Positions 27,653 to 36,962 of a stretch of DNA of 64,000 nucleotides are shown here, piece by piece. Within the stretch, counting starts at the first letter, position 1. Every line of letters starts with the position of its first letter. The stretch comes from Deltaproteobacteria bacterium (lineage in GTDB: Bacteria > Desulfobacterota > DSM-4660 > Desulfatiglandales > Desulfatiglandaceae), in the NCBI GenBank assembly GCA_019307815.1, contig JAFDIV010000003.1, positions 150,765 to 214,764 of the forward strand, in the 5' to 3' direction. The position numbers and the translations under genes are program-made. The notes beneath the pieces were generated by a model. The model made no database searches, was not told the DNA's origin, and saw only the letters and a list, made by a program, of their open reading frames with translations.

Positions 27653-29556
27653 ACAAATTCCATGGCATAAAGACAGTTCTTCCGACAACAATGGGGTTAG
27701 TCGCCCTGGCCCTATCAGTGGTTTGGTTCCTCACTGCGGGCAACAAGAAGGTTCAAGAGTTGCCAAAGGTAATGGGCAGACGAGAAGGATGCCTCATATG
27801 CCACTTGCCAATGGAGGGCTTCCTGCCTGCCCATGATCCCCGGGCCATAGGGTGTGCCTCCTGCCACATGGGGGAGCCTTTTACCATGAAAAAGGCTTCT
27901 GCTCACAAGGGCATGATTCTTGTCCCTGGCAATATGGCCGAGGTCTCCAGGACGTGTGGGACTGAGAAGTGCCATCCGTCTCTGAGCAGGAACATTAGGA
28001 CATCACTTATGGCAACGGGCCGGGGAATGGTGAGTGTCGACCGGTTCGTGTTTGGGGAAACCGATTCTCCCAATGGGGACGGAGACCTTTCCCGATTGGG
28101 CCATGGCCCGGCAGACGAGCACCTGCGCAAGCTGTGCGCCTCCTGTCACTTGGCCAAACGTAAGCCAGAACCCGCCCCCATCACTGAACGATCCCGCGGT
28201 GGAGGGTGCACGGCCTGCCACCTTCATTACAGTGAATCTGCCAAAGGGCAACTATATGCCTACCGGCAGACAGGAAAGCTCCCCACCTCCCATCCCAAGC
28301 TCACAATAAAGATCACCGGAGGGCACTGCTTTGGGTGTCATAGCCGCTCCGGTCGTATTTCCACCAATTATGAAGGCTGGCACGAGACATCATGGCGGCC
28401 AGGGCAGGTCCCCCACAATGCCTCTACCCGGACTCTAGAGGATGGCAGGATTTTCGTGCATAGGACTCCTGACATCCATTTTGAACGGGGCATGGAGTGC
28501 ATCGATTGTCATACGTGGCGTGAGGCAATGGGTGATGGGAAGACCTATTTACATGAAGAAGGCCAGGTGGAAATCAGTTGTGAGGACTGCCATCCTACTC
28601 AGGGGGTCAAAACAGTCCCCACAAAGGACCTCAAGGGCATTGACGCAAAAATCGTGGAACGGCGAAAGACCCTGGCCAGCCTTTCAAACCATATTCTCAC
28701 TGTCAAGACACAAAAGCCATTATTGAATGTATATGTGGATGGTGAGGGGAAGGTCGTGGTAAAGGGTAAGAACTCAGGGAGGATATATCATCCCAAAAGG
28801 CCCTTACCCGTGTGTTCCACGGGAATTTATGGCCACGAGCGCCTTACGTGCGGCAGTTGCCACACGGCCTGGGCACCACACTGTATCCGTTGCCATACGA
28901 CATATGATCCGCAAGGGACCGGTATTGACCATTTGAGCGGAAAGGCGACCCGGGGCCGGTGGATAGAGCAAAGAGGGGAAGCGTTGGCCGATCCGCCGAC
29001 CCTGGGCATTCGATTGGATCAAGGCAAGGAGGTGGTGGATACCTTTATTCCCGGCATGGTCATCACCATTGACTCAATAGGGACCCCGGATATGCCGCAG
29101 GAGCAAAGGAGCCGCATATTCCGCCGGCTTTACGCGCCCATAGGAGCCCATACCACGTCAGCCAAGGGCCGGGACTGCGCCTCTTGTCATTCTCGCGGAT
29201 TGGCGCTTGGGTATGGTAGGGGGACCCTGGGCCTCGAAGAAAAAGGTAAGGGACACTGGGCCTGGTGTTTTGATCCATCCTATCCCATTAGCCCAGAAGA
29301 TGGCCTGCCTGCTGATGCCTGGGTCGGATTCCTACAGGATAGGAAAGGGACGGTGTCCACCCGGACCGGGGCCCGCCCCCTGGCACCGGATGAACAGGAA
29401 AAAGTCTTGCGCGTGGGGGCCTGCTTGAGCTGCCACCCAGCCAACCCATCAGAGATCAAGCGTATCTATAAGAACTACCCAGCTGCCCTTGGGCAGGTTA
29501 CCCAGGCCTGCCGTGTGCCTGTGTCCAAGCCCGGGTCTAAAAAACCTGTGAGATGA
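27649..29556 (+). CDS. Dodecaheme c-type cytochrome with N-terminal anchor
   Basis: A 635-residue protein with one N-terminal membrane anchor (about residues 10-30). I count eleven CxxCH heme sites (CLICH, CASCH, CASCH, CTACH, CFGCH, CIDCH, CEDCH, CGSCH, CIRCH, CASCH, CLSCH) plus one atypical CGTEKCH (Cx4CH) between the second and third, so 11 or 12 hemes. It overlaps the cytochrome b stop by four bases (ATGA) and is the electron acceptor of that bc-type complex. The frame remains open upstream to 27445 inside the cytochrome b gene, but that is not coding. It overlaps the convergent DMT gene by 20 bases. Confidence 0.9.
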   Translation: MNKFHGIKTVLPTTMGLVALALSVVWFLTAGNKKVQELPKVMGRREGCLICHLPMEGFLPAHDPRAIGCASCHMGEPFTMKKASAHKGMILVPGNMAEVSRTCGTEKCHPSLSRNIRTSLMATGRGMVSVDRFVFGETDSPNGDGDLSRLGHGPADEHLRKLCASCHLAKRKPEPAPITERSRGGGCTACHLHYSESAKGQLYAYRQTGKLPTSHPKLTIKITGGHCFGCHSRSGRISTNYEGWHETSWRPGQVPHNASTRTLEDGRIFVHRTPDIHFERGMECIDCHTWREAMGDGKTYLHEEGQVEISCEDCHPTQGVKTVPTKDLKGIDAKIVERRKTLASLSNHILTVKTQKPLLNVYVDGEGKVVVKGKNSGRIYHPKRPLPVCSTGIYGHERLTCGSCHTAWAPHCIRCHTTYDPQGTGIDHLSGKATRGRWIEQRGEALADPPTLGIRLDQGKEVVDTFIPGMVITIDSIGTPDMPQEQRSRIFRRLYAPIGAHTTSAKGRDCASCHSRGLALGYGRGTLGLEEKGKGHWAWCFDPSYPISPEDGLPADAWVGFLQDRKGTVSTRTGARPLAPDEQEKVLRVGACLSCHPANPSEIKRIYKNYPAALGQVTQACRVPVSKPGSKKPVR

Positions 29557-30448
29557 TCATTCCCAAGACCATGAGTACGCCTCCCAGCACCTCTCTGCCG
29601 CTCAAGGCTTCGTTTAGCACAAGGTAACCTGCCAGTGCAGCAAAGGGAGATTCTAGGCTCAATATAATGGCGGCATGGGAAGGGTGGGCGCGTTTCTGGG
29701 CGATCACCTGGAGGGTATAGGCAGCTCCCACTGAGAGAATGCCTGCATACAGTATGGGAATTGTGGTGTTTAGGAGGGCCTGCATGGTGATTTGCTCCAG
29801 CATGATTCCGAGCCCAAGGCTCAATATGGCACATAGTATAAACTGCCAAAAGGCCAATTGGAGGGGTGCGAATTGTTTTGTGAATCGATCTATAGCAAGC
29901 ACATGAGAGGCCCAGAAAAAGGCCCCCACCAGGACGAGTAAGTCCCCCTTTTGGATTGAAAAATCTTGCTGTACGCTCAGTAGATACAGTCCCATGATGG
30001 CTAGAACCGCCCCTAACCATGTGGAAATGCGGGTCTTTCTGTGCAACAGCATCCCAAGAATAGGTACTAGAATGACATAGAGCCCGGTAATGAACCCTGC
30101 CTTTCCAGCAGTGGTGAAGACTATTCCTATTTGTTGAAGGGATGCTCCACCAAAGAGCAATAGGCCAAGGACCACAAACTCCCTGCGGATGGGATTGGTC
30201 AGCCCGGATTGTTCCAGGCCATGGGAATTGTTTTTCTTGGCCAGGATAAAGGGAATGAGTACAAAGGCACCCAGAAGGAATCGGATTCCATTGAACAAAA
30301 ATGGACCGATGTATTCCATCCCTTTTCGCTGGGCCACAAAGGCTGTGCCCCAAATCAGGGATGCCACTAGCAACAGGATATCTGATTTAAGACTGTTTGA
30401 TCGCACTTTAAGGGTGTTTCCTTCCAGGTAATTGACCCATGGGTTCAT
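29537..30448 (-). CDS. DMT-superfamily transporter (EamA)
   Basis: A 303-residue membrane protein with ten predicted helices in two EamA halves; the first half has LLLVASLIWGTAFVAQRKG (about residues 25-43), the second starts near GDLLVLVGAFFWASHVLA. DMT proteins export or exchange metabolites such as amino acids. It converges on the dodecaheme cytochrome gene and overlaps its 3' end by 20 bases. Substrate unknown. Confidence 0.88.
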   Translation of the reverse strand: MNPWVNYLEGNTLKVRSNSLKSDILLLVASLIWGTAFVAQRKGMEYIGPFLFNGIRFLLGAFVLIPFILAKKNNSHGLEQSGLTNPIRREFVVLGLLLFGGASLQQIGIVFTTAGKAGFITGLYVILVPILGMLLHRKTRISTWLGAVLAIMGLYLLSVQQDFSIQKGDLLVLVGAFFWASHVLAIDRFTKQFAPLQLAFWQFILCAILSLGLGIMLEQITMQALLNTTIPILYAGILSVGAAYTLQVIAQKRAHPSHAAIILSLESPFAALAGYLVLNEALSGREVLGGVLMVLGMIISQVF

Positions 30449-30608
30449 ATCATTGAATGGGGTAGCATTTCAACCTTCTAAGGCACAGCTTCTGCCAAAT
30501 ATCGTTATACACCCCTAAGGATAGGGCTAAGGTCAATGATGAGGGGTGAGCGATAGAAGGAGTGGACTTAAAAAAATGGGATGACAATGGGTTGGTGCCT
30601 GGAAGGGT

Positions 30609-31055
30609 TCAGATAAGTGTTTCGCCGGTGAAGACCTTTTCGTACCTGCTGTAACTTTGAAGCAACCGACTCCCCAACATGGCGGCCAATTGTCGGTAAA
30701 AGGCGCTTGCGCTGACAGGATCCTTTTCAAGGATCTTCAAGAGCTTATGGCTGTCGATTTTTTGCAATGTAGCGGGTGTCTCGCACTCAGCCCAGCCAGC
30801 ATATGATTTGCGGCCCACCAAACTGGACCAGCCAAAGGCCTCTCCGGACCGACTTACAATGTGAACCACTTGTTTCCTTTCGCCCAGGCTGAGCTTGATA
30901 CGTCCCATAAGGAGTACATAGAGGTATTCTGCAGGGTCCCCTTTGCGGAACAAGATATCGCCTGTATCATAAGATTCTTTTACTGTTATGGCTCTTATCT
31001 GTTTTACGAAATCACTACTTACTCCCCGCAAGAGCTCTGACCTCTGGATATCCAT
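30609..31055 (-). CDS. Cyclic nucleotide-binding domain protein without DNA-binding domain
   Basis: A 148-residue cNMP/CRP-type sensor domain. The jelly-roll signs are YDTGDILFRKGDPAEYLYVLLMGRIKL (about residues 29-55) and SRSGEAFGWSSLVG. It lacks the helix-turn-helix that Crp/Fnr proteins carry; the protein ends soon after the dimer helix, at SRYEKVFTGETLI. A binding or gating role is possible. It lies 20 bases downstream of ruvB on the same strand and may be cotranscribed. Confidence 0.85.
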   Translation of the reverse strand: MDIQRSELLRGVSSDFVKQIRAITVKESYDTGDILFRKGDPAEYLYVLLMGRIKLSLGERKQVVHIVSRSGEAFGWSSLVGRKSYAGWAECETPATLQKIDSHKLLKILEKDPVSASAFYRQLAAMLGSRLLQSYSRYEKVFTGETLI

Positions 31056-31075
31056 GGCTGTGTGGCCCCTTTTGC

Positions 31076-32101
31076 CTAGAAAAGCTTTTTCTGCAATGGT
31101 TTGTCTTTGTTCAAGGAAAGGCCCAAATGTTCATATGCCCTTTTTGTGGCCACTCTTCCCCTTGGGGTACGCTTGATATATCCGCATTGTATGAGGAAGG
31201 GCTCATATACATCCTCCAAGGTATCCTTTTCTTCGCTCACAGCGGCCGAAAGGCTGTCGAGCCCTATGGGTCCCCCATCGAATTTTTCTATGATTGTGGA
31301 CAGAATATGGCGGTCCATCTTATCAAGGCCCATCTGGTCCACTTCCAGAAGATCCAATGCACGGCTCGCCACCGCTTTGGTGATGATCCCATCCCCTTCC
31401 ACTTGGGCAAAATCCCTGACCCTTCGAAGCAGCCTGTTTGCCACCCTGGGAGTGCCCCTGGCCCGCCTGGCGATTTCCATGGCCCCGTCTTCCTTAATGG
31501 GAATTTCCAATAGCCTGGCCGAGCGGATTACGATTTTCCTCAAATCTTCTGGCTCATAGAAGTCAACCCGCAGGGTGACCCCGAACCGATCCCTTAGGGG
31601 AGGGGTAAGGAGGCCGGCCCGGGTGGTGGCTCCCACAAGGGTAAATGGCGGTAGAGGAATTTTCATGGTCCGTGCCGAAGGACCTTGACCTATGATAATG
31701 TCCAGTTTGTAGTCCTCCATGGCTGGGTACAGAATTTCTTCCACCACATGGTTCAGGCGGTGGATTTCGTCAATGAATAAGACGTCTCTAGGTTGGAGGC
31801 TCGTCAAGATGGCTGCCAGGTCACCGGGCTTATCAATAACAGGGCCTGAGGTGCTTTTTATATCCACTTGAAGCTCATTGGCAATGATATGGGCAAGAGA
31901 GGTTTTTCCAAGACCGGGACTTCCGTGGAGCAACACGTGGTCCAGGGCCTCTGTACGATTCCTGGCCGCTTCGATGAATACCTTGAGATTTCGCTTGAGT
32001 TCATTTTGGCCTACGTATTCATCAAGACTTCGAGGCCGCAGGCTTACTTCGGCTGAGGTTTCATCCAGAAAGGGCTCAGGGTCTGTAATTCTGTCGGTCA
32101 T
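31076..32101 (-). CDS. ruvB: Holliday junction branch migration helicase RuvB
   Basis: A 341-residue RuvB. Motifs: Walker [16 protein letters not shown] (about residues 60-74), Walker [13 protein letters not shown], sensor [12 protein letters not shown], and the C-terminal winged helix ending [14 protein letters not shown]. RuvB hexamers drive branch migration with RuvA during recombination repair. ruvA follows upstream in the same direction with a 27-base gap. Confidence 0.97.
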   Translation of the reverse strand: MTDRITDPEPFLDETSAEVSLRPRSLDEYVGQNELKRNLKVFIEAARNRTEALDHVLLHGSPGLGKTSLAHIIANELQVDIKSTSGPVIDKPGDLAAILTSLQPRDVLFIDEIHRLNHVVEEILYPAMEDYKLDIIIGQGPSARTMKIPLPPFTLVGATTRAGLLTPPLRDRFGVTLRVDFYEPEDLRKIVIRSARLLEIPIKEDGAMEIARRARGTPRVANRLLRRVRDFAQVEGDGIITKAVASRALDLLEVDQMGLDKMDRHILSTIIEKFDGGPIGLDSLSAAVSEEKDTLEDVYEPFLIQCGYIKRTPRGRVATKRAYEHLGLSLNKDKPLQKKLF

Positions 32102-32128
32102 ATGCCGTACCCATTCTCACCAGTTTGG

Positions 32129-32728
32129 TCAGGAAAGGACCCGAAGAGCTTCTTTTATGAGAAGCTCTAAAGAATTATTATTCACTGTTTGGCGTGCCTT
32201 GTCCACAGCCTTTTTTGCGGCCTTAGCAGAGTAGCCCAGGTTCACCAGGGCTGAGAGCGCATCAGAGCAAAGTGCATCGTCCACAGCAGCGGCCGGTCCT
32301 TGTGCCTCTTCCCTTTCACCGCCCAGACGTATTGCCTTTTCCTTTAGTTCCAAGACAATGCGCTCTGCGGTCTTTTTTCCTACCCCAGGGATGGTCTGCA
32401 GCCGATTGGCATCCCCCTTTGCCATGGCATCCAGGAGTTCCTGGGGGCCAATGCCGGAGAGGATATTGACCGCCAATTTGGGGCCGATGCCAGAGACAGA
32501 GATCAGCATGAGAAAGAGTTCCTTCTCCAATCTAGACGAAAAGCCAAAAAGCAGTAAGGCATCCTCCCTCACGTGGGTGTAGATGTGAAGGCTCACTGTT
32601 TCGTCTTGTTCGGGCAAGGCGTAAAAGGTGGAAAGGGGGACAAACACTTCATACCCTATGCCACCTGCCTCAATTATCACGGACTGGGTGGTTTTCCTGA
32701 AAAGTTGTCCTGTTATATGTGCGATCAT
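32129..32728 (-). CDS. ruvA: Holliday junction branch migration protein RuvA
   Basis: A 199-residue RuvA: N-terminal OB domain (MIAHITGQLF...GIGYEVFVPLST), two helix-hairpin-helix motifs (ISVSGIGPKLAVNIL and IPGVGKKTAERIV), and the C-terminal domain contacting RuvB (DALSALVNLGYSAKAAKKAV). It tetramerises on the junction. A GGAGA site sits before the ATG. It is separated from ruvC by 221 bases carrying a REP-like hairpin. Confidence 0.97.
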   Translation of the reverse strand: MIAHITGQLFRKTTQSVIIEAGGIGYEVFVPLSTFYALPEQDETVSLHIYTHVREDALLLFGFSSRLEKELFLMLISVSGIGPKLAVNILSGIGPQELLDAMAKGDANRLQTIPGVGKKTAERIVLELKEKAIRLGGEREEAQGPAAAVDDALCSDALSALVNLGYSAKAAKKAVDKARQTVNNNSLELLIKEALRVLS

Positions 32729-32822
32729 ATAAAGCTCGTCTCCTAGCTCCTTCCTTGAGAGATCACTGCCAGTAATTTAGCCAGGCCTGCGTTTTCTCCG
32801 ACATCTTTTCAGATTTCTCGTT

Positions 32823-32908
32823 CCTGCCTGCCCGCCACAAATCATAGGCGGGCAGGCAGGGAAATGACATTCTGAGGTTTGACATTTGGGCTTTGGTATT
32901 TGTCATTA
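32823..32908. repeat. REP-like GC hairpin and A/T-rich repeat between ruvC and ruvA
   Basis: Perfect 14-base arms CCTGCCTGCCCGCC (32823-32836) and GGCGGGCAGGCAGG (32847-32860) flank a 10-base loop. It is directly followed by GAAATGACAT and then an A/T-rich block (about 32879-32908, TTTGACATTTGGGCTTTGG) that matches the right arm of the inverted repeat at 22762-22792. The hairpin resembles the 62795-62830 element, which also precedes AATGACATT. So this site combines two repeat families. Confidence 0.65.
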
Positions 32909-32949
32909 AGCTCGAGCGGCCGCTTAGGATCAATTTACATGCGCAGTCA

Positions 32950-33441
32950 CTATTTCGCTTTAGGATTTGGATGCAAACGTGTCCAGTTAGCGTGGCATAT
33001 GGCTGCAGCCAGTGCATCAGAGGTGTCAAGTCCGGGCTCGTATGTAAGTCTCAGGATCATTTTTATCATGGCTCGGACCTGTTTCTTGGTAGCCCTTCCA
33101 TATCCCACGACCGCCTTTTTGATCTCCAACGGTGAATACTCAAAGATTTTTACCCCACAATGTACTGCCGCGATCATAACCGCTCCCCTGGCATGACCCA
33201 GCTTTAGACTGCTTTTGACGTTTTTTGCGTAAAAGACTTCCTCCACGGCCATTTCTTCAGGCTTGAATTGACGCATGATGTCCACCATGGAGAGGAATAT
33301 ATGATGGATGCGATGGTAAAATGGAGTATTTCCAGGGGAGCTGATATGGCCGGACCCTAGGCAAACAATATCACTGCCCGTTTTTTCAATAAGTCCATAA
33401 CCTGTTATTCTGGAGCCGGGATCCACACCCAGCACAATCAT
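32950..33441 (-). CDS. ruvC: Holliday junction resolvase RuvC
   Basis: A 163-residue RuvC with the catalytic acidic residues in [16 protein letters not shown] (residues 1-16, Asp7), MAVEEVFYAKNVKS (Glu at about 67), and the C-terminal DTSDALAAAICH with the final Asp. It cuts Holliday junctions symmetrically. Its ATG overlaps the YebC stop, so yebC and ruvC are coupled; ruvA and ruvB follow. Confidence 0.96.
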   Translation of the reverse strand: MIVLGVDPGSRITGYGLIEKTGSDIVCLGSGHISSPGNTPFYHRIHHIFLSMVDIMRQFKPEEMAVEEVFYAKNVKSSLKLGHARGAVMIAAVHCGVKIFEYSPLEIKKAVVGYGRATKKQVRAMIKMILRLTYEPGLDTSDALAAAICHANWTRLHPNPKAK

Positions 33442-34187
33442 CAGCTTAAGGCCTCCATGACATCATCAGGAATGTCAAAGTTGGCGTACACATGGCTTAC
33501 ATCATCATTATCTTCCAGGGCCTGCATGAGGCTTAACATTTGTTGAGCCTTTTTGCCGTCCAATTTCACGGTATTTTTGGGAATCATACTGATTTCTGCC
33601 ACGCTGTACGGAATGCCCGCTTCCTCAATGGCCTTTTTAACAGCTTCAAAGTCAGAAGGCGAAGTGATTACCTCAAACTGGGAGTCTTCTTCCTTGACGT
33701 CCTCGGCCCCAGACTCTAAAGCAAGATCAAGCAGTTTTTCCTCATCCACCTGGTCCTTGTCGATGACGATGAGTCCCTTTTTCTCAAAGAGCCAAGCGAC
33801 ACAACCTGGCTCGCCCAGGCTGCCACCATGGCGCTCAAAGAGGTGCTTGATATCCGCCACAGTGCGATTTCTGTTATCTGTAAGGCAGTCAATGAGCACA
33901 GCCACTCCGCCAGGACCATAACCCTCATAACTGGCCTCTTCATAGGCGGCGCCCTCCAGTTCTCCTGTACCCTTTTTAATAGCCCGTTCAATGTTTTCCT
34001 TGGGCATGTTTTCCGCCTTGGCAGCGGCGATGGCAGCGCGGAGCCGAGGATTTCCTCCTGGGTCCCCGCCCCCCAGTCTGGCAGCTACAGTGATTTCCCT
34101 GATGAGTTTGGTAAAGATCTTGCCTCGTCTGGCATCCGCAATGCCCTTCTTGTGTTTAATAGAACTCCATTTTGAATGGCCAGACAT
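33441..34187 (-). CDS. YebC/PmpR family protein
   Basis: A 248-residue YebC-type protein. The start [21 protein letters not shown] is diagnostic, with [11 protein letters not shown] and the [19 protein letters not shown] segment [13 protein letters not shown] following. The family includes transcriptional regulators and factors that relieve ribosome stalling at proline stretches. It is often next to ruvC, as here, where stop and start overlap. TAGGAGG lies seven bases before the ATG. Confidence 0.95.
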   Translation of the reverse strand: MSGHSKWSSIKHKKGIADARRGKIFTKLIREITVAARLGGGDPGGNPRLRAAIAAAKAENMPKENIERAIKKGTGELEGAAYEEASYEGYGPGGVAVLIDCLTDNRNRTVADIKHLFERHGGSLGEPGCVAWLFEKKGLIVIDKDQVDEEKLLDLALESGAEDVKEEDSQFEVITSPSDFEAVKKAIEEAGIPYSVAEISMIPKNTVKLDGKKAQQMLSLMQALEDNDDVSHVYANFDIPDDVMEALS

Positions 34188-34198
34188 TCCCTTTCCTC

Positions 34199-34801
34199 CT
34201 AAAATTTTAGTTTCTTATCTCCGAGAACATAGATTTCTCGGCTTCCTTTACGCACTGCTTTAGGTCTAAAGAGCTTTATTCCTCGGAAACGCTTTTGCAG
34301 TTCCCCTCGAAAACGTGGAAGCTCTTCCCCCTCAAATACCTTACACAGAAATAACCCGCCCTGTCTTAAAATCGTCATTGAGATTTCAGTAGCCCTTTTT
34401 GCCAGGGCCATGGATCGAGCGGCATCAGTGTCCCTGATCCCAGAGGTCTGGGGTGCCAAATCACTCAGCACCACATCCCTTATGCCCACTTCAGACAGCA
34501 GCCAGTCCAAATCCAAGGAAAGGACATCTGCTGCTATGAATCGAAAATTGGGGTCTTGAATGCCTTTGGGTTCATTAAGGTCCACCCCCACCACGTTGCC
34601 TGAGGGCCCCACTTTGCTCAGTGCATACTGGGACCATGAGCCGGGATGACATCCCAGGTCCAGTACGCGATCCCTTGGGCTCAAGAGGTGGTATTTCCTG
34701 TCGATCTCTTCAAGCTTGAAAACAGAACGGGCCAGCCAACCCTTTTCTTTGGCCTGGCGGGCATAATGATCCTGCCATCTATTTTTTTTATTCCTGCCCA
34801 T
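34199..34801 (-). CDS. rlmE: 23S rRNA 2'-O-methyltransferase RlmE (FtsJ)
   Basis: A 200-residue SAM methyltransferase. Motif I is [17 protein letters not shown] (about residues 45-61); the FtsJ K-D-K-E tetrad is represented by [26 protein letters not shown] and the end GSREIYVLG. It methylates U2552 of 23S rRNA. I chose ATG 34801 because family members begin MGRxKKxxW; an in-frame ATG at 34837 would add 12 residues and neither has a strong ribosome site. It lies 11 bases before yebC on the same strand. Confidence 0.9.
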   Translation of the reverse strand: MGRNKKNRWQDHYARQAKEKGWLARSVFKLEEIDRKYHLLSPRDRVLDLGCHPGSWSQYALSKVGPSGNVVGVDLNEPKGIQDPNFRFIAADVLSLDLDWLLSEVGIRDVVLSDLAPQTSGIRDTDAARSMALAKRATEISMTILRQGGLFLCKVFEGEELPRFRGELQKRFRGIKLFRPKAVRKGSREIYVLGDKKLKF

Positions 34802-35069
34802 CCGGAAATAGAAACTTCCCCCGGGCACATTTAGCATTCAGCAGCCTGCCCAAATGCTGCACTTTCGGGTAATTCATAAAACAAACAGCACCGGGTTGTC
34901 ATTGGAAGCGAGCTGTTTCTTAGGAGCTTTCACTAATGGCCGCTGTAGAATGTCATTTAGACTGATTTAATGCGCTGAAATATTAGACTTCTTATTAGCA
35001 CAGACGAGATATCTTTGCAAAAGAAATGTCTTTTGCTCAACTCATGGTGATTGGTGGGATGTTTTTTAC

Positions 35070-35462
35070 CTAAAGGTAGGCAATGGCATCGACTTCCACC
35101 TTTGCGCCAAGGGGCAAGGCGGCTGCTGCAATACATGTCCTGGCGGGAAGTTCAGGGCTGAAAAAGCCTTTATACACCTCGTTGAACCTAGGATAATCAT
35201 CCATGGACGCAAGATAGACAGTGACCTTCAATACCTTGTCCATGGAAGAGCCAGCTTCTTCTAAAATGATGCGAAGGTTATGTAAGGCCAGTGTCGCTTC
35301 CTGTTCAATTGTGCCAAGGGCGGGTTCATTTGTATCAGGGTCCAAGGCAATCTGGCCAGATACATAAATAAGATCCCCGTGGATAACCGCCTGAGAGTAA
35401 GGTCCTCCTGTGAAGGCGGCCTTTTCCGTATAGATGTCCTTTTTTCCGATCTCTCCCTTCAT
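35070..35462 (-). CDS. ridA: RidA family imine/enamine deaminase
   Basis: A 130-residue RidA (YjgF) protein. Typical segments are GPYSQAVIHGDLIYVSGQIA (about residues 18-37), ALHNLRIILEEAGSSMDKVLKVTVYL, and the active-site Arg in LPARTCIAAAALP. RidA hydrolyses reactive 2-aminoacrylate-type intermediates from PLP enzymes. The ATG at 35462 gives the usual length; an ATG at 35498 would add 12 residues. It follows the liv transporter operon on the same strand. Confidence 0.93.
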   Translation of the reverse strand: MKGEIGKKDIYTEKAAFTGGPYSQAVIHGDLIYVSGQIALDPDTNEPALGTIEQEATLALHNLRIILEEAGSSMDKVLKVTVYLASMDDYPRFNEVYKGFFSPELPARTCIAAAALPLGAKVEVDAIAYL

Positions 35463-35533
35463 GTTGGCCGAAACCCCCTTTTCTACGGTTTGTACCACAT
35501 TTTGGGCTTGCCCCCATGTGTATAAGTGGAGGC

Positions 35534-36229
35534 TTATATACCACAGGTTTTTCTTACTTCGTCGCTAGCTATCAATTCCTGAACAGTACCTTGATAACAG
35601 ATTCGTCCATCATCAATAATGTAACCATAATCGCTTAGCTTTAATGTGAATTTCACATTTTGTTCTGCCAAAAGCACCGTAAGTCCAGTGGATTTTAGGG
35701 CCTGAATGGTTTCTCTCAATGTCTTGACCAGACCAGGGGCCAAGCCCTCTGTAGGTTCGTCTAGGAGAAGGAGATCCGGGTTTCCCATAAGGGCCCTCCC
35801 AATGGCCAGCATCTTCTGCTCTCCACCACTCAACAGTCCACCTTTTCGCTCGGCGAATCCCTTCAGGGAGGGGAAAAGGTCATAGACCCTTTGCAGGGTC
35901 CACCCATTGCCTTTGACCGATTTCCTTGCTGCAATTTCCAGGTTGTCCTTTACTGAAAGATCCGCAAATATCCGGCGGTCGTCAGGCACATACCCTATAC
36001 CCTTCCTGGCCAGAATATAAGGTTGTTTTCCGGTTATATTTTCATTCTTAAAGGTGATCTTGCCCTTGCACGGAGGGGTTAGCCCCATGATACTTTTGAG
36101 GGTGGTCGTCTTGCCAGCTCCATTTCGACCTAGAAGACACACTACCTGCCCCTGTTTTACTTGAAGGGAAACGTCGAAAAGGATATGGCTCAATCCGTAG
36201 AAAGTATGGATACGTTGGACTTCAAGCAT
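35534..36229 (-). CDS. livF: Branched-chain amino acid ABC transporter ATPase LivF
   Basis: A 231-residue ABC ATPase with Walker A GRNGAGKTT (about residues 34-42), the signature LLSGGEQKMLAIGRAL, Walker B LLLLDEPTEGLAPGLV, and the switch His region. LivF pairs with LivG to power uptake. The ATG at 36229 has GGAGGCGAGG directly upstream and overlaps livG; the upstream ATG at 36241 has none. Last transporter gene of the operon. Confidence 0.93.
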   Translation of the reverse strand: MLEVQRIHTFYGLSHILFDVSLQVKQGQVVCLLGRNGAGKTTTLKSIMGLTPPCKGKITFKNENITGKQPYILARKGIGYVPDDRRIFADLSVKDNLEIAARKSVKGNGWTLQRVYDLFPSLKGFAERKGGLLSGGEQKMLAIGRALMGNPDLLLLDEPTEGLAPGLVKTLRETIQALKSTGLTVLLAEQNVKFTLKLSDYGYIIDDGRICYQGTVQELIASDEVRKTCGI

Positions 36230-36962
36230 CCTCGCCTCCAAGGTAGGCCTCTTGCACCTCTTTGTTTTCCCTTACCTCTTCGGGGCTGCCTTGAATAAGG
36301 GTTCTTCCATGATGCATGACCATGATAGATTTGGCAACATTGAATACAATGTCCATATCATGTTCGCAAAATAGGATGGTCAGCCCTCTTGTTTCAGCCA
36401 ACTCCTTGATCAGATCCATAGTCCTTTTTGTCTCATCAGGTGACATGCCGGCTGTAGGCTCGTCAAGAATGAGAAGTTGGGGTTCATTGCCCAGGGCGAT
36501 GGCGATTTCCAGGATGCGTTGATCCCCATGGGAGAGGGAGCCAGCAAGCCGTTGCGCTTTATCATTCAGTCCCACGTACTTCAATATCCTGTTGGCCTCT
36601 TCTACGGCCATTTTTTGGGCAGACCTAAATAATGTACCGCTTTTCCCCTGCTGGGAAAGCACTGATACCTGGACGTTTCGGAACACGCTCAGGCGAGGAA
36701 ATATGTTTGCGATCTGAAAGGATCTGGCAATTCCGCGTTTGCAGATCATGTAGGGGGGCAATTTGGTGATGTCTTCATTATCAAAAAGGATTCTACCTTT
36801 ATTGGGTACCAACTGACCTGTAATGAGGTTAAACAGTGTGGTTTTTCCAGCCCCATTAGGGCCGATAACAGCCACGATTTCGCCCTGTTGCACGCGCAGG
36901 CTAGCGCCATCTACTGCCAAAAAGCCGTCAAAGGACTTGGTAACGTTTTCTACCTGTAACAT
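36222..36962 (-). CDS. livG: Branched-chain amino acid ABC transporter ATPase LivG
   Basis: A 246-residue ABC ATPase with Walker A GPNGAGKTTLFN (about residues 34-45), signature SLSHGDQRILEIAIAL (a LivG-type variation), Walker B LLILDEPTAGMSPDET, and the C-terminal end ENKEVQEAYLGG that marks LivG. It begins one base after the livM stop and overlaps livF at its end. Confidence 0.93.
   Translation of the reverse strand: MLQVENVTKSFDGFLAVDGASLRVQQGEIVAVIGPNGAGKTTLFNLITGQLVPNKGRILFDNEDITKLPPYMICKRGIARSFQIANIFPRLSVFRNVQVSVLSQQGKSGTLFRSAQKMAVEEANRILKYVGLNDKAQRLAGSLSHGDQRILEIAIALGNEPQLLILDEPTAGMSPDETKRTMDLIKELAETRGLTILFCEHDMDIVFNVAKSIMVMHHGRTLIQGSPEEVRENKEVQEAYLGGEDA

Noticed and set aside
29475..30353. 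Long minus-strand frame opposite the dodecaheme tail and inside the DMT gene
   Set aside because: Reads poorly (many Cys, His and Pro) in the wrong frame of a clear membrane protein.
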